Positions 1 through 5,801 of a DNA stretch of 7,551 nt are shown piece by piece. Every line of letters begins with the position of its first letter. Position 1 is the stretch's first letter. Origin of the DNA: Thermohalobaculum sp039033215 (lineage in GTDB: Bacteria; Pseudomonadota; Alphaproteobacteria; Rhodobacterales; Rhodobacteraceae); the NCBI GenBank assembly GCA_039033215.1, contig JBCCDA010000153.1, positions 1 to 7,551 of the forward strand, in the 5' to 3' direction. A model generated the notes under the pieces. That model was not told where the DNA came from and did not search any database. It was given only the letters and a program-made list of their open reading frames with translations. Both the position numbers and the translations under genes were made by a program.

Positions 1-639
1 GACAAGATCGAAGGCGTGTTCTGTTTGCTCAGCGTGATCGCGCTCTGGTTCGCCTGCTATTTCGGGATCCACGCCACCTTCGCCAATGCGCAGTTGCCGA
101 TCTTCGATGACAGCCCGTATCTGGCGTTCATGCTGGCGACCTTGGTTCCGGTCGCCGGGCTTGCCGTCAAACTGGCAGGCCATGTCTTCGACGACCCGGC
201 GAACCGGGCACGCTACCGCAAGGCCGTGGTTTTCGCGGGGATCGGGGCGTTCTTCCTCTGGATCCCGATGTTCGGTGCCTTGTTTGAAGGCCTCTCGGGC
301 GTTTTCGATCCGTTCAAGGAAGCCAACCACCTGCTCGGCTGGGCCTTCAATGTCGGACACATCTTTGCCGAGGTCCTGATTGCGGCAGGAATCTGGGCGT
401 ATCTGGGCGCGATCCTGAACAAGTACGCACCAAGCGAACTGGTCGATAATCCGGCCCGTCCACCGCTGCTGCGGGCGCAGACACTGCAGATCGACGTCGT
501 TGCAGGCTGGGTCCGCGAAGTCGGCCGGATCGAAGGCGAGCTCGCCCGGCTCTACGGCATCCGCGACAGCGCCCGGAACCTCGTTGAGACGGCCATTCGC
601 CAGAAGATGAACGAACAACCGCGCGACGGGCTGCTCTGA
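1..639 (+). CDS. Multi-pass membrane protein, 5' end outside window
   Basis: The frame is open from the first base, so the gene probably begins upstream; a GTG at 16 is the first possible internal start but has no clear ribosome site. The visible 212 residues hold about four hydrophobic segments: roughly residues 6-28, 40-62, 75-98 and 112-138. Acidic and basic loops lie between them, and a soluble, charged C-terminal tail of about 70 residues follows. The gene sits 40 nt upstream of a secreted protein and heads the operon that carries a DNA-transfer ATPase, so a role in the membrane part of a conjugation apparatus is plausible. I do not recognise the family and no catalytic motif is visible. 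That it is a real gene is well supported by the codon pattern and the hydrophobic periodicity; the function is inferred from context alone. Confidence 0.8.
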   Translation, partial: DKIEGVFCLLSVIALWFACYFGIHATFANAQLPIFDDSPYLAFMLATLVPVAGLAVKLAGHVFDDPANRARYRKAVVFAGIGAFFLWIPMFGALFEGLSGVFDPFKEANHLLGWAFNVGHIFAEVLIAAGIWAYLGAILNKYAPSELVDNPARPPLLRAQTLQIDVVAGWVREVGRIEGELARLYGIRDSARNLVETAIRQKMNEQPRDGLL

Positions 640-679
640 CAGCCCGACGCTTTTCCCATCCCGACAAGGAGACCAGACA

Positions 680-1987
680 ATGTTGAAGACGCTCATGAGG
701 GCTGCGCTGACCATGTTGGCCGCGCTGGCGATCGCCGGGCCCGCCATTGCCAAGGAAGCGGTGATCGGCCTTTCGCCGTTCGGAACGGTCGATCAGAAGA
801 CCGCCGAGATCCGGGCCGTGGCCAGCCACCTGCTCGAGACGCTGGAGCCCGGTGAGACCGGCTGGATCGTGAATGCCTGGACGCAGGAGCAGGTCGCCGA
901 GATCACCATCCCGACCGATCCGAAGAAGTCCAAATCCATGCAGCGGCGTATGCGGAGCGCGCCCGCGTTCTTCGCAAACCTGAAGCGCTTTGCCGAGACC
1001 GTCCAGGCGCCGGACAGCGAGACCTTCGAGGGCCAGATTGATCTGCCGGGCTTCCTGCGCGCGGTGGGCGCGAACTATCCGGCGGACGTTGCCCGCGACC
1101 TGATCCTCTACAACACCTCCCCTTTGACCCACGACGTTCGCACGCCGGCGCTTTCCATGAAGGACGGCGCTGTGCCCGATGATGCCTCGATCGCCGCGTC
1201 GCGGTCCGAGAACATCTATGGGGCTGCAGGCGAAGCGGAACTGCTCACCAACTACACGGTGCACTGGGGCACCAATGGCGAGGGGTGGAGCCTATCGGAT
1301 CGTCATGCCCATCATCTGCAGCGCTTCCTTTCCCTGTCGGTCACAGAGCGCGGCGCCTCGGCGCTCGCCACGTTCGCAACTGATCCGGCGACAGCGCTGC
1401 GCAACGCGACGGCCGGGATTTCTGATCCCGTTGGCGCTTATGCGTTCAAGCCTGGGGATGAGCCGACCATGATCACCTATCAGCCAGTGGACATCATCGA
1501 GAACACGGAGGCGGCGGGCTCGATCTATCAGCGCGCGCTGAGCGATCGCGTCCCGTCCGAACAGGAACTGACACAGGCACAGAATGTCGAGATCGCCATC
1601 CGTTGGACGTGTGACTGTGATTTCGACCTGGCTGTGCAGCCACTTGGTGGCCAGCCGATTTCGTATCGGGGAACCCGTACGACCGACGGTGTCTTGTTCA
1701 AGGACCACACCTCGTCGGCGTCGCTTAACCTTGGGTGGGAGACGATCTCGCTGCCTGGCCCGATTGATCTGACCACCGCGACGGTCGCCGCGAACCTGTT
1801 CCGCGGTCCCGCGGGCAGCCAGGTTGAGGTGCGCATCGCGATCGACACCGAGACCTGGGGTCGAAGTTATGTGCTGTCCGGCTTCGCGGATGGTGGATCC
1901 GGGTTCAAGACCACCTTGCAAGCGCAAGTCCCTGCCAACGCCGCCTGGGTCGTCATTGATCCGCGCGCACTGATGGGAGGTGTGTGA
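680..1987 (+). CDS. Secreted two-part protein, possible vWA-like N-half and beta-sandwich C-half
   Basis: The ATG at 680 follows AAGGAGA (666-672) at 7-nt spacing. The 435-aa product opens with a classical signal peptide: basic residues in MLKTLMR, a hydrophobic core, then a likely cut after AIA near residue 24. The protein should therefore act in the periplasm or outside the cell. The N-terminal 250 residues alternate predicted strands and helices (VIGLSPFG, LILYNTSPLTHD, then RFLSLSVTERGASALATFATD), which is reminiscent of a von Willebrand A fold. The DxSxS metal motif is not visible, so this is only a fold-level guess. From about residue 298 a beta-rich region contains IRWTCDCDFDLAVQPLGG and later VEVRIAID, resembling the DUF2135/YfaP-type beta domains. 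Two close cysteines (CDC) could form a disulfide or bind metal. Its stop overlaps the next start by 1 nt. The exact role is unknown. Confidence 0.85.
   Translation: MLKTLMRAALTMLAALAIAGPAIAKEAVIGLSPFGTVDQKTAEIRAVASHLLETLEPGETGWIVNAWTQEQVAEITIPTDPKKSKSMQRRMRSAPAFFANLKRFAETVQAPDSETFEGQIDLPGFLRAVGANYPADVARDLILYNTSPLTHDVRTPALSMKDGAVPDDASIAASRSENIYGAAGEAELLTNYTVHWGTNGEGWSLSDRHAHHLQRFLSLSVTERGASALATFATDPATALRNATAGISDPVGAYAFKPGDEPTMITYQPVDIIENTEAAGSIYQRALSDRVPSEQELTQAQNVEIAIRWTCDCDFDLAVQPLGGQPISYRGTRTTDGVLFKDHTSSASLNLGWETISLPGPIDLTTATVAANLFRGPAGSQVEVRIAIDTETWGRSYVLSGFADGGSGFKTTLQAQVPANAAWVVIDPRALMGGV
1975..1980 (+). promoter_or_regulatory. Ribosome site setting the start at 1987
   Basis: GGGAGG lies 6 nt before the ATG at 1987 but only 3 nt before the in-frame GTG at 1984, so the ATG is preferred. 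The site lies inside the last codons of the secreted-protein gene, which favours coupled translation. Confidence 0.6.
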
Positions 1988-2295
1988 TGAGCACCTCCGA
2001 AGGCGGGAATGCCATCTGGGAATTCAACGCGGCGTGCCTTCGGGCCGCCGCAGCCGGAGGGCTCGGCTGGCTGTTGTGGCAGGCAAGCATGCTGCCGGGC
2101 TGGGAGCTGTTCATCTTCTTCGCGGCAATCTTTGCGCTGGCCGCCGTCAAGCAGGCGATCATCGCGCTGATCGCGCTCGTGCGCCTGATCCTGCGTCAGC
2201 GCAAATGGGCGCAGTATCGCCGTCAGGGGACCGCGCCGAAGGCGGACCGCATGGCGATTGAGGATGACCTGCGTCGCCGGGGGCTGATCAAGTGA
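1987..2295 (+). CDS. Small two-span membrane protein, possible anchor for the coupling ATPase
   Basis: The 102-aa product has two hydrophobic stretches, about residues 16-36 and 39-69, split by a short PGWE turn. A strongly basic tail follows (RQRKWAQYRRQG, then DDLRRRGLIK). This suggests a membrane hairpin with a cytoplasmic C-terminus by the positive-inside rule. The start overlaps the upstream stop by 1 nt, and its own stop overlaps the GTG start of the ATPase gene by 4 nt. VirD4-type coupling proteins usually carry two N-terminal membrane spans, and the ATPase encoded next lacks them, so this protein may supply that anchor as a separate subunit. This is inference from order and topology; no family was recognised by sequence. 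Confidence 0.8.
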   Translation: MSTSEGGNAIWEFNAACLRAAAAGGLGWLLWQASMLPGWELFIFFAAIFALAAVKQAIIALIALVRLILRQRKWAQYRRQGTAPKADRMAIEDDLRRRGLIK

Positions 2296-3728
2296 GCGTC
2301 CCCGTTGGCAGCATTTTTGGGCGCCGCCGGACCTTCGATCCCGAAGGCCAGCGGCTGATCGGCTTCTCGCTCGAAAGCGGGAGGCCGATCTTTGCCCCGA
2401 AGGGGCACGGTATACTTCTGTCGGCCAATGGAGGTGGCAAGACCACACGCGGCGCGATGGTCTGGCTCTATTCACTCCTCAGCACCGCCGGACAGGCCGC
2501 GACGCTCGTACTGGACAGCAAGAACGGAGAGATGGCCGTCCAGGCCGTCCCGATGCTGGCCGAGATGGGCATCCCCGTCGCAATCATCGACGACATGGAT
2601 GTCTGGCCGGAGCTGTCTCCTTGGCGTGTGGCGCTGAACCCGTTCGGCGCTGCGGTCGCAGCCGCGATGCGCGATCCGCGCGATCTCGTCTACGTGCTGG
2701 AGACGATCACGCTCTCGCTGATCCCCGAACCGAAGGACGATGCGAAGAACAAGTACTTTCGGGCGTGGCCGCGCAGCCTAATCTCGTTCGGGCTCGGCAT
2801 TCTTTTAAAGCGCAACCCGGCAACGGCAACACCCGGTGCGGTGTCGAGCATTCTGTCGGACCCGGACATGCTCCTGAGCTTCGCTCGGATCGAGGCCGAA
2901 GAAGGCGATGGTCCCCTGCGCTCGCAGGCACAGGCTATTCTGGGCATGGTCGGGCATGAACACTGGCCCCAGCATTTGGAGGAAGCACAGCGTGCGCTGC
3001 GCATCTACGCAGACGGCACGCGGTTGCACGCTGCAGGACTGGACGCGACCACGACACATGCTGACCTGATCCGATCAGGCACGGTTGTGTTCCTGGTGGG
3101 ACCGCAGGCCAGAATCGATAAGCTCGGGTCGTACTATGCCTGTCATCTCGACAGCTTCGCGGATGCCCTCTTTCAAGGCGCAGGCGAAGCCCGCATCGTC
3201 GGAGATGAGATAACAAATGCGCCCACGAAGGAATTACTGGTCGATCGCTTGACCACGATCCGCGCCTTCGGCGGACAGATCTTCGCCATTGGGCAGTCCC
3301 GGTCCGAGTTTGTGCGCAAGTTCGGAGAGCAGGAAACCCGAACCATCGAAGACAATGCCATTGTGAAGCAATGGTTCGGATTCTCTTCTTTTGAAGAGGC
3401 TGATCGAGCGAGTCGCGCCATCGGGGATGAGTTCGCCTTGTCCTCGGGCCTGAGCGGCGAGACTGCCGGCTTCAAATCGCAGGAAAGTCTGAGCCTGAAC
3501 CGTCAGCGACTGCTCTCTCCAGCGACCTTGATGGCGATGCCCTCCGATCAACAACTGGTCCACATCAAAGGCGTTGGCTTCTTCATGGCAGGCACGATCG
3601 CGATGAACGAGGTCGCGCCCTACTGCCACCTGATCAGTGACAACCCGCTCGAAGGCGGGCGCCTGCCGCCGAAGCCGAAGTTCTGGCTGAAGACCCCCAA
3701 GCGCACTTCTGGATGGAGATGGATATGA
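2292..3728 (+). CDS. TraG/TraD/VirD4-family type IV coupling protein ATPase, no membrane anchor
   Basis: This 478-aa protein has the ATPase core of the coupling proteins that bring DNA to a type IV secretion channel. Walker A is ANGGGKTT at residues 45-52 (Lys50) and Walker B is VGDE, with Asp305 and Glu306. Family-typical blocks are also present: LVLDSKNGE after the first strand, the WRVALNPF block, FAIGQSRSEF in the position of the usual QS-x-x-Q sensor, and the following KFGEQETRTIEDNA. The usual pair of N-terminal transmembrane spans is absent: Walker A comes only 45 residues in and nothing before it is hydrophobic enough. The GTG at 2292 overlaps the preceding stop by 4 nt, with only a weak G-run (2279-2283) as ribosome site, so translation probably depends on coupling. 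No relaxase is visible nearby. The assignment is firm at the superfamily level; the transferred substrate is unknown. Confidence 0.92.
   Translation: MSVPVGSIFGRRRTFDPEGQRLIGFSLESGRPIFAPKGHGILLSANGGGKTTRGAMVWLYSLLSTAGQAATLVLDSKNGEMAVQAVPMLAEMGIPVAIIDDMDVWPELSPWRVALNPFGAAVAAAMRDPRDLVYVLETITLSLIPEPKDDAKNKYFRAWPRSLISFGLGILLKRNPATATPGAVSSILSDPDMLLSFARIEAEEGDGPLRSQAQAILGMVGHEHWPQHLEEAQRALRIYADGTRLHAAGLDATTTHADLIRSGTVVFLVGPQARIDKLGSYYACHLDSFADALFQGAGEARIVGDEITNAPTKELLVDRLTTIRAFGGQIFAIGQSRSEFVRKFGEQETRTIEDNAIVKQWFGFSSFEEADRASRAIGDEFALSSGLSGETAGFKSQESLSLNRQRLLSPATLMAMPSDQQLVHIKGVGFFMAGTIAMNEVAPYCHLISDNPLEGGRLPPKPKFWLKTPKRTSGWRWI
3715..3718 (+). promoter_or_regulatory. Ribosome site setting the start at 3725
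   Basis: GGAG lies 6 nt before the ATG at 3725. Two further in-frame ATGs at 3713 and 3719 lie upstream of or too close to this site, so 3725 is the best start and gives an ATGA overlap with the ATPase stop. Confidence 0.55.
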
Positions 3729-3970
3729 AGACAGCAAGCCTGTTCATGTGGGTACTGGTCCCCGCCGCACTCTGGGCAGTGTTGGTGATCTGGGGCTCTC
3801 CGCACATCGTGCTCAGCTACCGGTTCCTCGACAACGGGGATCGCTACAACCCGCTCGCGGAGCGGCACTACACAGAGTGCACGTATTTCGGGGCGCTGGG
3901 CGCACTCCCCGTGCCCGCTGAGCACGGTACGTGCCCGTGGATCCGCTTCTTCAAAGCAGAGAGCAGCTAA
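3725..3970 (+). CDS. Small single-span membrane protein
   Basis: The 81-aa product has one N-terminal hydrophobic segment, about residues 6-24 (FMWVLVPAALWAVLVIWG), after MKTAS. It could serve as a membrane anchor or an uncleaved signal. The remaining 55 residues are polar, with Tyr and Pro residues and two cysteines (in YTECTYF and GTCPW) that could pair if the tail is periplasmic. The start overlaps the ATPase stop as ATGA, so it is probably the last gene of the transfer operon. It ends 4 nt inside the convergent minus-strand gene. No family is recognised; a small accessory subunit of the transfer apparatus is a guess from position. Confidence 0.75.
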   Translation: MKTASLFMWVLVPAALWAVLVIWGSPHIVLSYRFLDNGDRYNPLAERHYTECTYFGALGALPVPAEHGTCPWIRFFKAESS

Positions 3971-4236
3971 TGCATGGACATCAGATATTGCCGGTCGACG
4001 GGATCGTAGATCCGGTGCTCCAGGCCAAGCCGGGACGTCAGCTCGATCCGGGCCATGACCTTGAGGCCTGCCAGCACAGCGTCTTCTCGGACCTCACCGC
4101 TTTTGGTCAGGCGGTCACAATGCGCCTTGTCGCGCGGCCCGAAGATCGCCCAGGGCAGGACGGCACGCCAGAACGCGGCATAGCCAAGCGGCTCCAACCA
4201 CTCCTCAACGTCCTGAATGTCTTCAAACACCACCAT
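3967..4236 (-). CDS. Hypothetical 89-aa protein, antisense to its neighbours
   Basis: Read on the minus strand from the ATG at 4236-4234, the product is a compact soluble protein rich in Trp, aromatic and acidic residues near the N-terminus (MVVFEDIQDVEEWLEPLGY, then FWRAVLPWAIFGPRDKAHCD). It looks mostly helical. The mix of residues looks more natural than the overlapping plus-strand frame at 3931-4293, which is His/Pro/Gln-rich and lacks a ribosome site. The ATG itself has no purine-rich ribosome site upstream, but a -10-like GATAAA ends 8 nt before it, so a leaderless transcript is possible. The gene converges with the transfer operon (4-nt overlap at the stops) and diverges from the gene at 4290. 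Its function is not recognised; a small regulator is one possibility. Confidence 0.65.
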   Translation of the reverse strand: MVVFEDIQDVEEWLEPLGYAAFWRAVLPWAIFGPRDKAHCDRLTKSGEVREDAVLAGLKVMARIELTSRLGLEHRIYDPVDRQYLMSMH

Positions 4237-4244
4237 GGGACCAG

Positions 4245-4273
4245 TTTATCAAACTTCGATCCTGCGGTGCAAA
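4245..4273 (-). promoter_or_regulatory. Candidate promoter for the 89-aa minus-strand gene
   Basis: On the minus strand, TTTGCA (plus 4268-4273) is separated by 17 nt from GATAAA (plus 4245-4250). This resembles a weak sigma-70-type promoter placed so that transcription would start at or next to the ATG at 4236. The -35 overlaps a GCAAATTTGC palindrome (4269-4278), which could act as an operator, though palindromes of this length are common by chance. Confidence 0.25.
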
Positions 4274-4289
4274 TTTGCGGAGTGTTTCC

Positions 4290-4787
4290 ATGAGCTTATC
4301 CACATCCGAGTCGCTCCACGAAGTCCACCGCCTGGCCGTCCAGCAGAACCTCACGCGTGCCTTGCGCACCCCACAAGATTGGGCGCGGTTTGGCGAGATC
4401 GGGCAAGAGACCCAAGACCGGCTGGCAGCAGAACGCGAGGCCTTCCAGCAGCACTATGCCAAGCGGCTCGAGACCGCGCGCCAGGTGCTGCTTCGGGAGG
4501 AGAATGGACGCCCTCTGGAGCATCCAAGGCCAACCTGGGCGCAACCCACCCGCTCTGACAAAGAGACCCTCGATCAAAAGGCCGACCGGCGCGTGCGCAC
4601 CGATCACGCACGCCGGTTGGCAGCAATCCAGCAGGACGAACTCGATCAGTACAAAGCCCTGCGCGAGACGATCCGCAGCCGCGAGGCGCTCCAAGGCCAC
4701 GCCCGCGAGCGCTTCAACCAGACCAACACGATCTCGCCCGAAGTGGCGAAGAGCCGGGGCTGGACCGGCCCCACCCGAACCTAAGAC
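4290..4787 (+). CDS. Charged helical protein, 164-aa core ending at 4784
   Basis: The ATG at 4290 is preferred over an in-frame TTG at 4275 because GGAG (4279-4282) lies 7 nt before it. The stop codon is TAA at 4782-4784. The 164-aa product is rich in Arg, Glu, Gln and Ala with heptad-like stretches (ETQDRLAAEREAFQQHY; ARRLAAIQQDELDQYKALRE) and should form long helices or a coiled coil. It has no signal peptide or membrane span, so it is cytoplasmic. It is followed 16 nt later by another helical protein gene and is probably co-transcribed with it. Such small charged proteins are common beside mobilisation genes, but I do not recognise the family. A DNA- or relaxase-binding accessory role is speculative. 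The end given includes three bases past the stop. Confidence 0.7.
4296..4304 (+). promoter_or_regulatory. Perfect DnaA-box 9-mer inside coding sequence
   Basis: TTATCCACA matches the strict DnaA box. It lies in codons 3-5 of the 164-aa protein gene, so it may be coincidental, but a second perfect copy lies at 5578-5586 on the other strand. Confidence 0.35.
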
Positions 4788-4800
4788 AAGGAGAGAGACT

Positions 4801-5448
4801 ATGACCGACACCACGATTGATTCAAACGAGCGCAATACCTCAGCAGCCCCCAATCAAGAGACCGGACTCAAGGCCGCCCGCGAGAGCTTCCACGGGCGCG
4901 GCCTAACCGAGACCCAGTTCCAAGAGGCCTGGGCCCTTTCAGAGATCCTGCATTGCAAGATTCAGCAGTCTGGGTCCTTCTTGGACCCGCTGACGGACTA
5001 CTCGTTTGCCTTCGCACGGGAGCAGAAGTTCGACACCACACGTGGCGAAGCAATCATTCGAGACGTCTATCAAGGCCGCTATGGTCAGACCATGAACCAG
5101 ACCCGCGAGGTCCTGATGGCGGCGGAGGAGACGCTGCCAGAGACGGCTCAGGCCCGTGCGCTGACCTGCGCGGAGACCATCAGCGAGCTGATCCAGGCCC
5201 CGCCCACCCAGCCCTTCTACCAGGCCTATGATCGTGCGGCCGTCACACTCTCCGTGGAGCTGCGCATTACTCAGACCGGCGCGAAGACGCTGATGAAGGA
5301 CGCGTTCCAGGCCAAGCATGGCCGCGATCTCTACGAGGCCGGGAAAGAGATCGAGGACGCCTACCACAAGCCTGTGCGCGAAGCGGAGATCGCCCAGCGC
5401 AAAGCTGAGAAGCTGCAGACCCGCAGCCGGTCGCAAGCGCGTGGGTGA
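4801..5448 (+). CDS. Hypothetical 215-aa helical protein with internal duplication
   Basis: The ATG at 4801 follows AAGGAG (4788-4793) at 7 nt; the longer open frame upstream is a shadow of the preceding gene. After a polar N-terminus of about 35 residues come two similar segments. The first is centred on RGEAIIRDVYQGRYGQ (about residues 82-97) and the second on GAKTLMKDAFQAKHGR (about residues 160-175). Each is preceded by an aromatic and acidic stretch (FLDPLTDYSF; FYQAYDRAAV) and followed by a Glu-rich helix. This points to an ancient duplication of a roughly 70-residue helical unit. The C-terminus is very basic (KAEKLQTRSRSQARG), which would suit nucleic-acid contact. No signal peptide or membrane span is visible. 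The family is not recognised; a plasmid or integrative-element accessory protein is likely from context. Confidence 0.8.
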   Translation: MTDTTIDSNERNTSAAPNQETGLKAARESFHGRGLTETQFQEAWALSEILHCKIQQSGSFLDPLTDYSFAFAREQKFDTTRGEAIIRDVYQGRYGQTMNQTREVLMAAEETLPETAQARALTCAETISELIQAPPTQPFYQAYDRAAVTLSVELRITQTGAKTLMKDAFQAKHGRDLYEAGKEIEDAYHKPVREAEIAQRKAEKLQTRSRSQARG

Positions 5449-5511
5449 GCTCATGACAGTTGTGAACAAGTATAGAGCTGACTGCGCATGCGCTGCACAC
5501 GCACGCATGAT

Positions 5512-5526
5512 GTTCTATATTTGTTC
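5512..5526 (+). promoter_or_regulatory. LexA (SOS) box, GTTC-N7-GTTC
   Basis: GTTCTATATTTGTTC is an exact match to the direct-repeat LexA operator known in alphaproteobacteria (GTTC-N7-GTTC), with the usual A/T-only spacer. It lies immediately before a -35-like TTTACA and upstream of the recombinase pair, so LexA bound here could block transcription until DNA damage. About 0.2 such matches would be expected in a window this size by chance; its place in the only sizeable gap before the recombinase raises confidence. Confidence 0.6.
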
Positions 5527-5555
5527 TTTACAGCAGGACTGTTTTCCTGTACTGT
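5527..5555 (+). promoter_or_regulatory. Candidate promoter for the recombinase module
   Basis: TTTACA (5527-5532, five of six matches to TTGACA) is followed after 17 nt by TACTGT (5550-5555, three of six matches to TATAAT). Transcription would start near 5562, giving a short leader that contains the terminator hairpin at 5571-5609. The -35 abuts the SOS-type box. The -10 is poor, so another start point remains possible. Confidence 0.4.
5530..5555. repeat. Inverted repeat across the promoter spacer
   Basis: ACAGCAGGA (5530-5538) is the reverse complement of TCCTGTACTGT (5545-5555) apart from a 2-nt bulge, with a 6-nt centre. It covers the spacer and -10 of the candidate promoter, a typical place for an operator bound by a dimeric regulator. 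No specific regulator can be named. Confidence 0.35.
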
Positions 5556-5570
5556 AGCTCTCAAATCGTT

Positions 5571-5609
5571 GGCCGCCTGTGGATAACTCCGCGGGTGGCC
5601 GTTTTTTTT
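5571..5609 (+). terminator. Rho-independent terminator abutting the next ribosome site
   Basis: GGCCGCCTGTG (5571-5581) pairs with CGCGGGTGGCC (5590-5600) as an 11-bp stem, three of the pairs being G-T wobbles, around an 8-nt loop. One G and then eight T residues (5602-5609) follow. It ends transcription from the upstream genes, but it also lies between the candidate promoter and the 59-aa gene, whose GAGG ribosome site begins at 5610. It could therefore act as an attenuator of the recombinase module. Confidence 0.7.
5578..5586 (-). promoter_or_regulatory. Perfect DnaA-box 9-mer in the terminator hairpin
   Basis: TGTGGATAA is the reverse complement of TTATCCACA. It spans the upper stem and loop of the terminator. 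Whether DnaA binds it is unknown; no cluster of further boxes or iterons is visible that would mark an origin. Confidence 0.35.
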
Positions 5610-5621
5610 GAGGTATTGAAT

Positions 5622-5797
5622 ATGACGAACCAGGTAGACTGGAAGAAAGCAACAAAGCGCCCTGCCCCGGACCCGACCGGTGGACGCGGGCCCCTGACGG
5701 CGGTCGCGCGCTTTCTCGCCCGCCGCGCGGCCGAGCGCACGATGAAGACGTTGAAGGCGGACGGCGTTGCACCGCGTCCGAGACAAGGAAAAGGCCC

Positions 5798-5801
<4 letters not shown>
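5622..5801 (+). CDS. Small basic 59-aa protein coupled to the recombinase
   Basis: The ATG at 5622 follows GAGG (5610-5613) at 8 nt; an in-frame ATG at 5595 lies inside the terminator and is rejected. The product begins MTNQVDWKKATKRP, has one amphipathic helical stretch rich in Arg and Ala (LTAVARFLARRAAERTMKTL), and ends in a basic Pro-rich tail. It has no membrane span. Its TGA overlaps the ATG of the recombinase as ATGA, so the two are made together. Small basic proteins encoded beside large serine recombinases sometimes act as directionality or accessory factors. That role is plausible here but rests on position, size and charge only. Confidence 0.7.

Noticed and set aside
347..1264. Minus-strand open frame of 305 codons
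   Set aside because: It is antisense to two well-supported genes, rich in Arg/Gly/Pro as expected for a GC-rich shadow, and has no ribosome site.
4259..4265. ATCCTGC, resembling the nick-site core of MOB-P type oriT sequences
   Set aside because: The base before it is G rather than a pyrimidine, no flanking inverted repeat of oriT type was found, and the same heptamer recurs inside coding sequence in this window.
4269..4278. Perfect 10-bp palindrome GCAAATTTGC
   Set aside because: About seven 10-bp palindromes are expected by chance in a window this size; kept only as a note to the candidate minus-strand promoter.
3931..4293. Plus-strand open frame of 120 codons
   Set aside because: His/Pro/Gln-rich with no ribosome site; the overlapping minus-strand frame looks more like a protein.
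5484..5493. Perfect 10-bp palindrome GCGCATGCGC in the leader gap
   Set aside because: Expected by chance in GC-rich DNA, and not placed on any promoter element.
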